Of a DNA stretch of 64,000 nucleotides, positions 9,491-17,784 are shown in pieces. The DNA lies in contig CP060501.1 of assembly GCA_024760545.1 (NCBI GenBank), positions 3,488,036 through 3,552,035 of the forward strand, given 5' to 3'. Each line of letters starts with the position of its first letter. Within the stretch, counting starts at the first letter, position 1. The position numbers and the translations under genes were made by a program. The notes beneath the pieces are model-generated. The model saw only the letters and a program-made list of their open reading frames with translations, had not been told where the DNA came from and ran no database searches. The stretch is from Nitrospira sp. (lineage in GTDB: Bacteria > Nitrospirota > Nitrospiria > Nitrospirales > Nitrospiraceae).

Positions 9491-9519
9491 TTTACAATGT
9501 GGAATGACCCCAATATAAT
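9491..9519 (+). promoter_or_regulatory. Near-consensus sigma-70 promoter upstream of bamA
   Basis: TTTACA (9491-9496), a 17-base spacer and a perfect TATAAT (9514-9519). The predicted start near 9526 leaves a leader of about 215 bases before the bamA GTG. It probably drives the long envelope operon. Confidence 0.7.
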
Positions 9520-9741
9520 CCGGAAGTTTTGCGTGGGTGGTTTATGCGCGGACGACCTCGCCGGGGAGTAAGCTGGCTGAGCGTTTTCTGACAGAGCGCT
9601 TCCGCGGTTCAGTCCCCGATCCGGAGCAGGACAGTGCCGAATGATCGGGATGGGGCGTGTGCGGTCACGTGCGATGAGGACTTGTGAGATGAATCCGGCT
9701 GTATCATCCATCTCTGCATTTCGCTACAGGAACCCTCATCG

Positions 9742-12063
9742 GTGACCCAGTATGTCGTCCACAGACCTCGATGTTTCGTGGTCGCTGTCATGGTGTTCTC
9801 TGTGTTATGGGGGGTGCTCGACGCGCTTGCTCAGACACCGGAAGTCAAGGTGACGTCGATTGAGATCCGGGGGGTCAAGCGCATCGAAGTCCCGGCCATT
9901 GCCGGCCGGCTCACATTGAAAGCCAACGATCCCTATACGCCGGAAAATGTGCGTGGCCAAGTGAAGATCTTATATGATACGGGCTTTTTCGAGGATGTGC
10001 AGGTTGAAACCGAATCGGTCGCCGAGGGAATGTCCGTGACGTTTGTCGTGCGGGAGAAGCCGTTCATCACCGAGATCGTCTTCGACGGCAATCAAAGCTT
10101 GACGGATGAAAAGCTGAAGGAAAAGACGACCATCAGGAATCAGACATTCCTCGACCAGCAACTGGTGAAGGAAAGTACCGAGAATATCCGCCAAGCCTAC
10201 CAGCATGATGGGTATTACAACGCTCAAGTCACGCCGGTGATTGAGACGTTGGATGAGGATCGAAAACGCCTGATGTTCCATATCATCGAGGGGGAGAAAG
10301 CGAGAATCAAAACGGTGGTATTTGAAGGACTCCGCGCGGCGACCAAAAACGAGATGTTCGCGGTCATGTCGACGAGGGAGTGGATTCCTTGGTATGGATT
10401 CTTTACCAAGTGGAAGCTCCCTTCCGTTGTGTCCGATGCCGGTGTGCTCAAACGGGACGAGCTGACGAACGATGTGGAGCGGCTCAAGGAAGTGCTGTTG
10501 AACAAGGGGTACTTCAATGTCCGAGTCGGCCAGCCTGCGGTTGAGCTGAGCGAGGACAAGCAGTGGTTCATCATCACCTATCACATTTCCGAAGGGGAGC
10601 CGTTCACCATCGGTGAAATCGGGTTTCGAGGGCATACGGTCTTTGAAGAGCCGGAGCTTCGCGAAGGATTGCGGATGAAAGAGGGGGAGATCTTTCAACG
10701 AGCCAAAATCCGAGATGAGATCACCCGGTTGACGGATATGTATGGAAGCAAGGGGTACTCCTTTGCGGAAGTGATGCCCGGGGTGAATCCGAACAATGAA
10801 GAGCGGACGGTGGGTATCATTTTCAATATCAAAGAAGGCGAGATGATGCGCATACGTCAGATCAATATCTACGGGAATGACAAGACGCGGGACAATGTCA
10901 TACGCCGGGAAATTCGAGTCGATGAACAGGACGTGATCGACACGGCCTCACTGAAACGAAGTTTCCAACGGTTGAACAACCTAAATTTCTTCGAAACGGT
11001 CGAAATCTTGCCGGCGCAAATCTCAGCCGACAAGGTTGATCTGAATGTGCGTGTGAAGGAAAAGCCAACCGGGATGTTCAGCCTCGGCGGAGGGTTCAGC
11101 ACATTGGACCGGCTTGTGGCGATCGCCGATATTACCCAGGGTAACTTAGGAGGGTATGGTTACCTTGGACGTATTCGGGGGCAGCTTGGACAGCGAAGAA
11201 GCCTGGGTTCCATCACGTTCCGCAATCCTTACCTGAACGATTCATTGACCTCGTTGCAGCTGGACGGCTATAGCAGCTTTACGAACTACCTCTCGTATTT
11301 TGAGCAACGAACCGGAGGGAACATCACGCTCGGTCGCTGGCTATCGGAGTATGTCACCGGGAGCGTCAGCCTCTTTGCGGAGCAAATCAGGTTTAGTGAT
11401 CCTCAGTTCGGGATCTGTCCGGATCTGGTTCCCATCGTCTGTCGCCAGTTGGGAACCCGGTCGTCAACGGGATTTCGGACGACCATGTTCAGAGACACCA
11501 GAGACTACTATATCGATCCTCGATCAGGCTGGCGGATTGGAGGAGGGTTTGATGTCGGCACTCCATATATGGGGGGGACCAACAATTTCATCAAGTATTA
11601 CGTGGATGTGATCAAGGTCACCCCTCTTCCCTTTGATCTGAGAACGTCGTTGCGGGCACGGTATGGAGAGGTCAAAGCGATGGGGGGGACGGAAGTTCCG
11701 CTGAACGAGCGATTCTTCGTCGGCGGCATCAACACGATGCGAGGGTTTGCCTTCGGTCGGGCCGGTCCCACGGTTCCCACGACACATGCGCCGTTCGGCG
11801 CCGTCAGGCAATTGATTTTCAATGCCGAACTGATTTTTACGATTTCTACCGAGGCAAAGTTGAACGGCGTCATCTTTTTCGACTATGGGAAGGGTTTTGA
11901 TGATGGTGAACCGTTGTCGATCGATTTAAGACCTGCCGCCGGTTTAGAGGGGCGCTGGATCTCTCCCTTTGGTCCGTTGCGTGTTGCCTATGGGATCAAT
12001 CTTGATGCCCGTACCGGTGAGCGGTTCGGGGTTTTCGAGTTTACGATCGGGACATTGTTTTAG
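9742..12063 (+). CDS. bamA: Outer-membrane assembly factor BamA
   Basis: BamA folds and inserts beta-barrel proteins into the outer membrane. The 773-residue protein has a signal peptide (hydrophobic core residues about 12-28, cleavage near ALAQ), then five POTRA-type repeats seen as recurring IRG/FDG/FEG/FRG/IYG strands up to about residue 425, and a C-terminal 16-strand barrel. The last residue is phenylalanine (FEFTIGTLF), the usual outer-membrane insertion signal. I chose the GTG at 9742 because the later ATG at 9790 would remove the positively charged part of the signal peptide. The skp genes follow immediately, the classical arrangement. Confidence 0.95.
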   Translation: MTQYVVHRPRCFVVAVMVFSVLWGVLDALAQTPEVKVTSIEIRGVKRIEVPAIAGRLTLKANDPYTPENVRGQVKILYDTGFFEDVQVETESVAEGMSVTFVVREKPFITEIVFDGNQSLTDEKLKEKTTIRNQTFLDQQLVKESTENIRQAYQHDGYYNAQVTPVIETLDEDRKRLMFHIIEGEKARIKTVVFEGLRAATKNEMFAVMSTREWIPWYGFFTKWKLPSVVSDAGVLKRDELTNDVERLKEVLLNKGYFNVRVGQPAVELSEDKQWFIITYHISEGEPFTIGEIGFRGHTVFEEPELREGLRMKEGEIFQRAKIRDEITRLTDMYGSKGYSFAEVMPGVNPNNEERTVGIIFNIKEGEMMRIRQINIYGNDKTRDNVIRREIRVDEQDVIDTASLKRSFQRLNNLNFFETVEILPAQISADKVDLNVRVKEKPTGMFSLGGGFSTLDRLVAIADITQGNLGGYGYLGRIRGQLGQRRSLGSITFRNPYLNDSLTSLQLDGYSSFTNYLSYFEQRTGGNITLGRWLSEYVTGSVSLFAEQIRFSDPQFGICPDLVPIVCRQLGTRSSTGFRTTMFRDTRDYYIDPRSGWRIGGGFDVGTPYMGGTNNFIKYYVDVIKVTPLPFDLRTSLRARYGEVKAMGGTEVPLNERFFVGGINTMRGFAFGRAGPTVPTTHAPFGAVRQLIFNAELIFTISTEAKLNGVIFFDYGKGFDDGEPLSIDLRPAAGLEGRWISPFGPLRVAYGINLDARTGERFGVFEFTIGTLF

Positions 12064-12076
12064 TCGGAGTTGTAAC

Positions 12077-12652
12077 GTGGCTGGTTTGAACAGGAATTCG
12101 CGGTGGGGTCGGGTGCGGTGGATCGAATGGATATCGATATCGGCGGTCATTGCCATCCCATTGGTGTTCGGCGGATGCGTTGGATCTGGAGCCAAGGTCG
12201 ACGGCAAGGTGGGTGTGATCAATTCGCAGCGCTTGCTCAACGAGACCAATGCAGGCAAACGTGCCAAAGACAATCTGGCCTCCTTTTCAAAAAATCGGCA
12301 GGCGTTGATGGAATTGGAGGAGCGAGAGTTGCGGCGGATGGAAGAGGACTTCATCAAGCAGTCCTCCATCCTCAGCCCGACGGCCAAACGGGATCGGGAA
12401 GAGCAATTTCGCCGGCGCATGCAGGAGTATCAGCAAAAGGCGGCGGAGTTGAATCGGGAGGTTCAGGAAAAACAAAAGGACGTGCTGGAAGGGTTTCGTG
12501 ACAAGCTCGAGATGGTGGTTGCGAAGGTCGCCAAGCGCCTGGGGCTGCAGGTCATTGTGGATAAAAGTAAGGGCGGCGCGACCATCTATCATGAGGAGGG
12601 GTTGGACATTTCAAGCCAAGTGATCGAAGAGTTCAACCGAGAGTTTCCCTAG
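12077..12652 (+). CDS. skp: OmpH/Skp-family periplasmic chaperone, first copy
   Basis: Skp-type chaperones hold unfolded outer-membrane proteins in the periplasm and hand them to BamA. The C-terminal 150 residues show the pattern VGVINSQRLLNET followed by a long charged coiled coil and a final strand-helix (LQVIVDKS...), as in OmpH. Start: the frame is open back into bamA, but the GTG at 12077 has GGAG seven bases upstream. This gives 191 residues with a basic N-terminus, a hydrophobic segment (about residues 18-31) and FGGC. That cysteine resembles a lipoprotein site, but the -3 residue is Phe, so lipidation is uncertain; otherwise the segment is a normal signal peptide or anchor. Confidence 0.85.
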   Translation: MAGLNRNSRWGRVRWIEWISISAVIAIPLVFGGCVGSGAKVDGKVGVINSQRLLNETNAGKRAKDNLASFSKNRQALMELEERELRRMEEDFIKQSSILSPTAKRDREEQFRRRMQEYQQKAAELNREVQEKQKDVLEGFRDKLEMVVAKVAKRLGLQVIVDKSKGGATIYHEEGLDISSQVIEEFNREFP

Positions 12653-12668
12653 CATCTGGAGGTAGGTC

Positions 12669-13211
12669 ATGATGGGTGCAGCGAGAGCGATAGTGATAGG
12701 CATCGTGTTATCGCTGGTGCAGTGGGTGGGGCCGCTTTTCGCCAACGACACGCTCCGCGTCGGTGTCATGGATCAACAGATGGTCATGGAACGGAGCAAG
12801 GCTGGGAAGCTGGCTCTTGAAGATGTGAAGGGATATTCCATGACCAGGCAAAAGATCATCAATTCGGATGAGCAAGAGCTCAAGGATCTGGAACAGTCCT
12901 TACAAGATCCGAATGCCAAGCTCACCGACACGGCAAGGCAAGAAAAGGAAGAGCAGCTGCGGGGGAAGGTGGAAGCGTATCAGCGCCGTCTTCAAGAGTT
13001 CAATCGCGAGGTCCAACTGAAGCAGCGCGAGATGGTTGCGGAATATTCACGAAAGATCGCCGTAGCGGCTCAAGCCGTGGCTCAGAAGGAGGGCTATACG
13101 GCCATCCTTGATAAAGGCAGTGACGCATTGCTGCGCGTCGTGCTGTATCATCAACCGGCGTTGGATGTGACGGAGTTGATCATCAAGGAGTTTGATCGGC
13201 AGAACCCTTAA
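12669..13211 (+). CDS. OmpH/Skp-family periplasmic chaperone, second copy
   Basis: This second Skp-like protein has 180 residues, starts at the first of two ATGs behind a GGAGG site, and has a standard signal peptide ending near FAND (residue 26). The mature part begins LRVGVMDQQMVMERS, then has a long helical hairpin rich in Glu, Gln, Arg and Lys, and ends with the same strand-helix fold as its neighbour. The two copies are clearly diverged, with little identity outside the fold, so this is an old duplication. It lies 16 bases after copy one and should be cotranscribed with bamA. Confidence 0.85.
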   Translation: MMGAARAIVIGIVLSLVQWVGPLFANDTLRVGVMDQQMVMERSKAGKLALEDVKGYSMTRQKIINSDEQELKDLEQSLQDPNAKLTDTARQEKEEQLRGKVEAYQRRLQEFNREVQLKQREMVAEYSRKIAVAAQAVAQKEGYTAILDKGSDALLRVVLYHQPALDVTELIIKEFDRQNP

Positions 13212-13247
13212 CATCGGATTTATCTCTGCAGAGAGGAGGCAGCGTCG

Positions 13248-13703
13248 ATGGCATCCGTCGAACAAGCTGAAATTCAGACATTACTTCCGCACCGGTATCC
13301 TTTTTTGCTGGTGGATCGGGTCAAAGAGTTTGAGCCGCATAAGAGGATTGTCGGGTTCAAGAACGTGACGGTCAATGAGCCGTTTTTTCAGGGACATTTC
13401 CCGGGACGCCCCGTTATGCCTGGGGTGCTCATCATTGAGGCGATGGCTCAAGTCGGCGGCGTGCTGGTCTTCAAGTCGGGAGGGCCGATCGGAAAAACCA
13501 CTTTGTATCTAACGGGTATCGATGAGGCCAAGTTCCGGAAGCCCGTGGTTCCTGGCGATCAGCTTCGTTTTGAGATCGAAGTGATCAAGAAACGTCCACC
13601 GTTCTGGAAAATGCAAGGGAAAGCATTCGTAGACAACGAAGTAGTGTGCGAAGCGGTGGTGACCGCCATGGTGATGGAGGAGAAGACCGAAACACGGCAA
13701 TAA
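13248..13703 (+). CDS. fabZ: 3-hydroxyacyl-ACP dehydratase FabZ
   Basis: FabZ removes water from beta-hydroxyacyl-ACP in fatty acid elongation and competes with LpxA for hydroxyacyl chains. The 151-residue hot-dog-fold protein contains [13 protein letters not shown] near the start and [15 protein letters not shown] with catalytic His near residue 49 and Glu near 63 (IIEAMAQ). Length and motifs are fully normal. An AGAGGAGG site lies just before the ATG. It sits between skp and lpxA as in many Gram-negatives, although lpxD, usually found next to it, is absent. Confidence 0.97.
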   Translation: MASVEQAEIQTLLPHRYPFLLVDRVKEFEPHKRIVGFKNVTVNEPFFQGHFPGRPVMPGVLIIEAMAQVGGVLVFKSGGPIGKTTLYLTGIDEAKFRKPVVPGDQLRFEIEVIKKRPPFWKMQGKAFVDNEVVCEAVVTAMVMEEKTETRQ

Positions 13704-13814
13704 TGAGTCGTCATGCGGCAATCTCTGGGATCAAAGATGTGGAGTGCCGACGAAACAGTGAGGCGGCGGCTGACGAATAGTCGTTGACGTTTGATGCGTG
13801 TAAAGGGGGCAAGT

Positions 13815-14648
13815 GTGAAGATACATCCAGCAGCGATCGTCCATCCCAAGGCGAGTCTCGATGATGATGTAGAAATAGGACCGTTTTGTGTAATCGGGGA
13901 ACACGTCTCGATCGGAAAAGGCAGCCGACTGCTTTCCCATGTGACTATCGATGGATGGACAGAGATCGGGGAGCGGAACGAAGTGCACCCGTTCGCTTCG
14001 ATCGGAGGGCCACCTCAACATCTGGGCTACAAGGGAGAGCCGACCAAGGTCATCATCGGTCATGACAACGTCATTCGCGAATATGTCACCGTCAATCGAG
14101 GAACTGTGCAAGGAGGCGGGGTGACGTCGATCGGATCAAAGAGTGTTCTGATGGCCTACGTGCATATGGCGCATGATTGCCATGTCGGCAATCATGTGAT
14201 CATGGCCAATGCAGCAAGTCTGGCAGGACATATCACGATTGGCGATCATGCGATCATCGGCGGATTGACGGGCATTCACCAGTATGTCCGTGTCGGGGAC
14301 TACGCGATGGTTGGCGCGTGTTGTGGCATTGGCCAGGATGTCCCGCCGTTTATGTTCGCCGCTGGCGGGTATCGGGCGCACCTGTACGGCCTCAATTCAG
14401 TCGGCCTGCAGCGGCACGGGTTTTCAAACGATCGGATCGCTCTGCTCAAAAAAGCGTTTGATCTCCTTTTTCGGGAGGGGCATCGGATGGCCGAAGCGAT
14501 TCGATTGGCCAAGAAGCAATTCAAAGGGCAGGCCGATGTGGCCAGGATTCTCACGTTTATAGAAGGAACCAAACGCGGAATCTCGCGAGTTGTCAGCATC
14601 GATCTGGATCTTGAATTTGATCAGGAAGTGCGAAATCAGTCGTTATGA
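13815..14648 (+). CDS. lpxA: UDP-GlcNAc O-acyltransferase LpxA
   Basis: LpxA starts lipid A synthesis by moving a hydroxyacyl chain from ACP to UDP-GlcNAc. The protein is a left-handed helix of hexapeptide repeats with the catalytic histidine in HMAHDC, and it ends with a helical domain. I chose the GTG at 13815 (277 residues): it follows GGGGG by five bases and begins VKIHPAAIVHP, the standard LpxA N-terminus; an ATG at 13794 has no ribosome site. In the segment MVGACCG the residue aligned by eye with the E. coli acyl-chain ruler glycine is Ala168. The stop overlaps the lpxI start as ATGA. Confidence 0.96.
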   Translation: MKIHPAAIVHPKASLDDDVEIGPFCVIGEHVSIGKGSRLLSHVTIDGWTEIGERNEVHPFASIGGPPQHLGYKGEPTKVIIGHDNVIREYVTVNRGTVQGGGVTSIGSKSVLMAYVHMAHDCHVGNHVIMANAASLAGHITIGDHAIIGGLTGIHQYVRVGDYAMVGACCGIGQDVPPFMFAAGGYRAHLYGLNSVGLQRHGFSNDRIALLKKAFDLLFREGHRMAEAIRLAKKQFKGQADVARILTFIEGTKRGISRVVSIDLDLEFDQEVRNQSL

Positions 14649-15511
14649 CCGAGGCAGTGTCCATACCAGACGGGCGAATCGGGGTGATCGCCGGGAATGG
14701 CCGATTCCCGATCATATTCGCAGATAATGCCCGCAAGATGGGCCTTCAAGTCTATGCGGTGGCTCACGAAGGCGAAACCGAGCCCGAGCTCGAGCAGCAT
14801 GTCGATCGTATTCATTGGGTCAAGATCGGCCAGCTCAACAAGTTGATCAACGCCTTCAAGACCGACGGTGTTCAGAAAGTGGTAATGCTGGGGGGAATCA
14901 AGAAAACCCACATCTATAGCAAAGCGCGGCCTGATTTTCGGGTGTTGGCCTTGGCCACTCGATTGGTGCTTTGGAAGGACGATGATATCCTGCGGGCACT
15001 CGCCGCAGAACTCGAAAAAGATGGCATCACGATTTGCGAGTCGACATTCGGTCTCGAGGGGATTTTGGTCCAGGAAGGGACCTTAACATCTCGCCAACCG
15101 ACCAAGAAAGAGTGGGTCGACATCCGTTATGGTTGGGAGGTGGCCAAGGAAACCGGGCGTCTGGACATCGGCCAATGTGTGGTGGTCAAGGATCGGGTGG
15201 TTGTCGCAGTCGAGGCGGTCGAAGGAACCGATGAGGCGATCAAGCGCGGAGGAGAGTTGGCGAAGGACGGTGCAGTCGTCGTGAAGCGGTGCAAGCCGCA
15301 GCAGGATCTTCGGTTTGATCTGCCTGCCGTCGGGCCTCGAACCATTGAGGTCATGCGCTCCGCCAAGGCCTCAGTGCTTGCCGTTGAAGCGGGTCGGTCT
15401 GTGATACTGGATCGGGACGTGCTCCTTCGCGAGGCAGAGGAAGCCGGAATCGCCGTGGTGGGGGTCGCTCGCGAAGAGGAGTCGAGCGGGACGACGGCAG
15501 TGAACGGCTGA
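14645..15511 (+). CDS. lpxI: UDP-2,3-diacylglucosamine pyrophosphatase LpxI
   Basis: LpxI hydrolyses UDP-2,3-diacylglucosamine to lipid X, the step done by LpxH in E. coli; it is the DUF1009 family. The 288-residue protein starts IGVIAGNGRFPIIFA, has KVVMLGGIKKTHIY in the N-terminal domain, and a C-terminal catalytic region with the conserved DIGQCVVVKDRVVVAVEAVEGTD block (split here as DIGQCVVVKD and VEAVEGTDEAI). The catalytic aspartate lies in the final AVGPRTIEVM-containing domain. It overlaps lpxA by four bases. Use of LpxI instead of LpxH is typical of lineages outside beta- and gammaproteobacteria. Confidence 0.93.
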   Translation: MTEAVSIPDGRIGVIAGNGRFPIIFADNARKMGLQVYAVAHEGETEPELEQHVDRIHWVKIGQLNKLINAFKTDGVQKVVMLGGIKKTHIYSKARPDFRVLALATRLVLWKDDDILRALAAELEKDGITICESTFGLEGILVQEGTLTSRQPTKKEWVDIRYGWEVAKETGRLDIGQCVVVKDRVVVAVEAVEGTDEAIKRGGELAKDGAVVVKRCKPQQDLRFDLPAVGPRTIEVMRSAKASVLAVEAGRSVILDRDVLLREAEEAGIAVVGVAREEESSGTTAVNG

Positions 15512-15559
15512 TTCGAACGAATCCGACGGTCGATTGATCGGTCGATCGATCTCACAAGT

Positions 15560-15579
15560 GCAATCCGTGGTTGGATTGC
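15560..15579 (+). repeat. Perfect hairpin between lpxI and the oxidoreductase
   Basis: GCAATCC and GGATTGC pair perfectly over seven bases around the loop GTGGTT. It is in the 99-base gap, not followed by T residues, so it may be an mRNA processing or attenuation fold rather than a terminator. Confidence 0.4.
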
Positions 15580-15610
15580 AAGACTCTCCACGGTGTTACC
15601 AAACAGGTGT

Positions 15611-16558
15611 ATGGTCAAGCTTCGTGCCGGTGTGATCGGGGTCGGCCATCTCGGGCAACACCATGCGCGCCTGTATGCCTCGTTGCCGGACTCGACACTG
15701 GTCGGTGTGACTGATCAACACCACGGGCGGGCGTCCGTCATCGCCGAGAAATACGGCGCACAGGTATTCGATGCCCTGCCCGATCTCTTGAGGCAGGTCG
15801 ATGTTGTCAGCATCGCCGTGCCCACATCGGGTCACTATCCCCTTGCCAAAGCCTGTCTCGAGGTCGGGAAACATGTCCTGGTGGAGAAGCCGCTCGCTGT
15901 GCTGCCCATGGAGGCAGAGGAACTTGTAGGGTTGGCAGAGCGTAATGGATGTACGCTGCAAGTAGGGCACAGCGAGCGGTTTAACCCGATCATGCAGATG
16001 ATGCGGCCGCTCATTCGGCGGCCGGTGCTGTTCGAGTGTCATCGCCTGGGAACCTATAGTGAGCGAGGCACCGATGTCGACGTCGTCCTGGATTTGATGA
16101 TTCATGATCTGGACCTGGTGCTGTCCTGCAATCCGGGCCCGATAGAAGACGTGCGGGCCGCCGGGATATCGGTGCTTTCTTCGACGTGCGACGTGGCCAA
16201 CGCGCGGATCCAGTTTGGAAACGGGTGTATTGCCAATTTGACCGCCAGTCGAACCTCACCGAAGGCGATGCGACAATGGCGGGTCTTCCAGCCCGACAGT
16301 TCCCTATCAATCGATTTCCAGTCCCGCCGGGGGGCGATCGGACGCCGCTCGACTGAGCCCGGCCGGAAACCGATCATGACGGTTGAAGAGATTCATGCCG
16401 GCGATGATGAGCCTCTGAAATTGCAGCTTGAATCGTTCCTCCGGGCGATTCGCGAGAAATCTCGTCCGGTCGTTTCGGGTGAAGACGGAGCGGCCGCTCT
16501 GAAGCTCGCCCATCACGTGCTATCCGCAATAAGCGCGGATGTGCGGCGGAATGCGTAG
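15611..16558 (+). CDS. Gfo/Idh/MocA-family oxidoreductase in lipid A operon
   Basis: A 315-residue NAD(P)-dependent dehydrogenase with Rossmann motif GVIGVGHLGQHHAR at the N-terminus, the family's EKP motif (HVLVEKPLAV, near residue 93), and the downstream VGHSERFNP and DLMIHDLDL blocks that shape the sugar site. The ATG at 15611 starts MVKLRAGVIG; an upstream GTG at 15593 has no ribosome site. Its place between lpxI and lpxB suggests it acts on a lipid A or UDP-sugar substrate. GnnA, which oxidises UDP-GlcNAc at C3 for amide-linked lipid A, belongs to the same superfamily, but no GnnB aminotransferase is adjacent, so this is only a candidate role. Confidence 0.85.
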   Translation: MVKLRAGVIGVGHLGQHHARLYASLPDSTLVGVTDQHHGRASVIAEKYGAQVFDALPDLLRQVDVVSIAVPTSGHYPLAKACLEVGKHVLVEKPLAVLPMEAEELVGLAERNGCTLQVGHSERFNPIMQMMRPLIRRPVLFECHRLGTYSERGTDVDVVLDLMIHDLDLVLSCNPGPIEDVRAAGISVLSSTCDVANARIQFGNGCIANLTASRTSPKAMRQWRVFQPDSSLSIDFQSRRGAIGRRSTEPGRKPIMTVEEIHAGDDEPLKLQLESFLRAIREKSRPVVSGEDGAAALKLAHHVLSAISADVRRNA

Positions 16559-16641
16559 GCATGCTCTTGTGGCGCGATTGCACAGGGGAGGTGCCGGCAC
16601 TTCTCGAATCGCCATTACCATCTGTGGCATTGTAGAGCAAC

Positions 16642-17784
16642 ATGGCGCGTATCCTGATCGTGACGGGTGAAGCTTCCGGGGACCTCCATGGGGCCAACCT
16701 TGCTAGAGCCTTGAAAGCATGTGACCCCCATGTGTCGTTGGCCGGGATCGGAGGCCGCGCGATGGAGGCGGCCGGTGTGCAATTGGTGCAGGAGATGGGG
16801 CAATTCGACGTCATCGGTATGGTCGGCCCGTTGGCGTTCGTGTCGATCATACGGCGGTTTTTGATGATGCGGCGGCTCTTCCGCTCCAAACAGTGGGATA
16901 CCGTGGTGTTTATCGATCACCCGGGACTGAACCTCCGCTTTGCGTATTTTGCCAAGGCGGCCGGCTTGCGTGTGGTCTATTATATTGCGCCGCAGATCTG
17001 GGCTTGGGCTCCTTGGCGGATTCATTGGATCAAGCAGCGGGTCGATCACGTCCTGGTGATCCTTCCCTTTGAGAAGCCGATTTACGACGAAGCGGGTGTG
17101 CGGTGTACGTTTGTGGGCCACCCCATATTGGACGCCGTCGCCGGCCACTACGATCGGAAGGCGCTTCGGATCAGTTTCGGCCTTTCCCCAGCCCGCCGTG
17201 TCATTGCCTTGTTGCCGGGGAGCCGGGCGCACGAAGTACAGGTGTTGTTGCCGATCCTCATCGAGGCAGCGGAGAAATTGGCAAGGCGCGAACCTGAAAC
17301 CGAGTTTTTGTTGGCACAGGCCTCGACCATTCACGATAATCTGTTGCAGCCTCTCTTGGCACAGAGCACGGTTTCCATCACCGTGGTGAAGGAACAGGCC
17401 AATGAAGTGATGGCTGTTTCGGATTTGGTGCTGGTCGCCTCGGGTACGGCGACCCTGCAAGCGGCGGTGGTGGGAACTCCCATGGTGTTATTCTATCGGA
17501 CCAAGGCCCTGACCTTTTGGGCTGCGAGTTTGGTGCACAGGTTCTTGATTCGAGTCAAGTGGATCGGGCTGGTGAATCTCGTGGCGGGTCGGACCGTTGT
17601 GCCGGAATTGATCCTATCGGCGGCGACGGGACAACGATTGTACGAAGAGGCCCTTCGGATCTTGGAAGATCGATCAGCGTACGATGAAATGAAACGGGAT
17701 TTGGCAACGGTGCGAGCTGCCCTTGGAGAGCCGGGCGCGTCAACTCGAGCGGCAGAGATGGTATTGGCAGCATGTCAGGCCTAG
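16642..17784 (+). CDS. lpxB: Lipid-A-disaccharide synthase LpxB
   Basis: LpxB joins lipid X and UDP-2,3-diacylglucosamine into the lipid A disaccharide at the inner face of the inner membrane. The 380-residue GT19 protein begins ARILIVTGEASGDLHGANLA, the invariant LpxB start. It also has the QIWAWAPWR segment, FVGHPILDA, LLPGSRAHEV and a C-terminal SGTATLQAA motif. All are in the normal order for this GT-B fold, and the length is standard. It overlaps msbA by 13 bases, indicating coupled translation. Confidence 0.97.
   Translation: MARILIVTGEASGDLHGANLARALKACDPHVSLAGIGGRAMEAAGVQLVQEMGQFDVIGMVGPLAFVSIIRRFLMMRRLFRSKQWDTVVFIDHPGLNLRFAYFAKAAGLRVVYYIAPQIWAWAPWRIHWIKQRVDHVLVILPFEKPIYDEAGVRCTFVGHPILDAVAGHYDRKALRISFGLSPARRVIALLPGSRAHEVQVLLPILIEAAEKLARREPETEFLLAQASTIHDNLLQPLLAQSTVSITVVKEQANEVMAVSDLVLVASGTATLQAAVVGTPMVLFYRTKALTFWAASLVHRFLIRVKWIGLVNLVAGRTVVPELILSAATGQRLYEEALRILEDRSAYDEMKRDLATVRAALGEPGASTRAAEMVLAACQA

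Noticed and set aside
9318-9518. Short plus-strand open frames between galU and bamA
   Set aside because: They overlap each other and the predicted bamA promoter, and lack ribosome sites and family resemblance.
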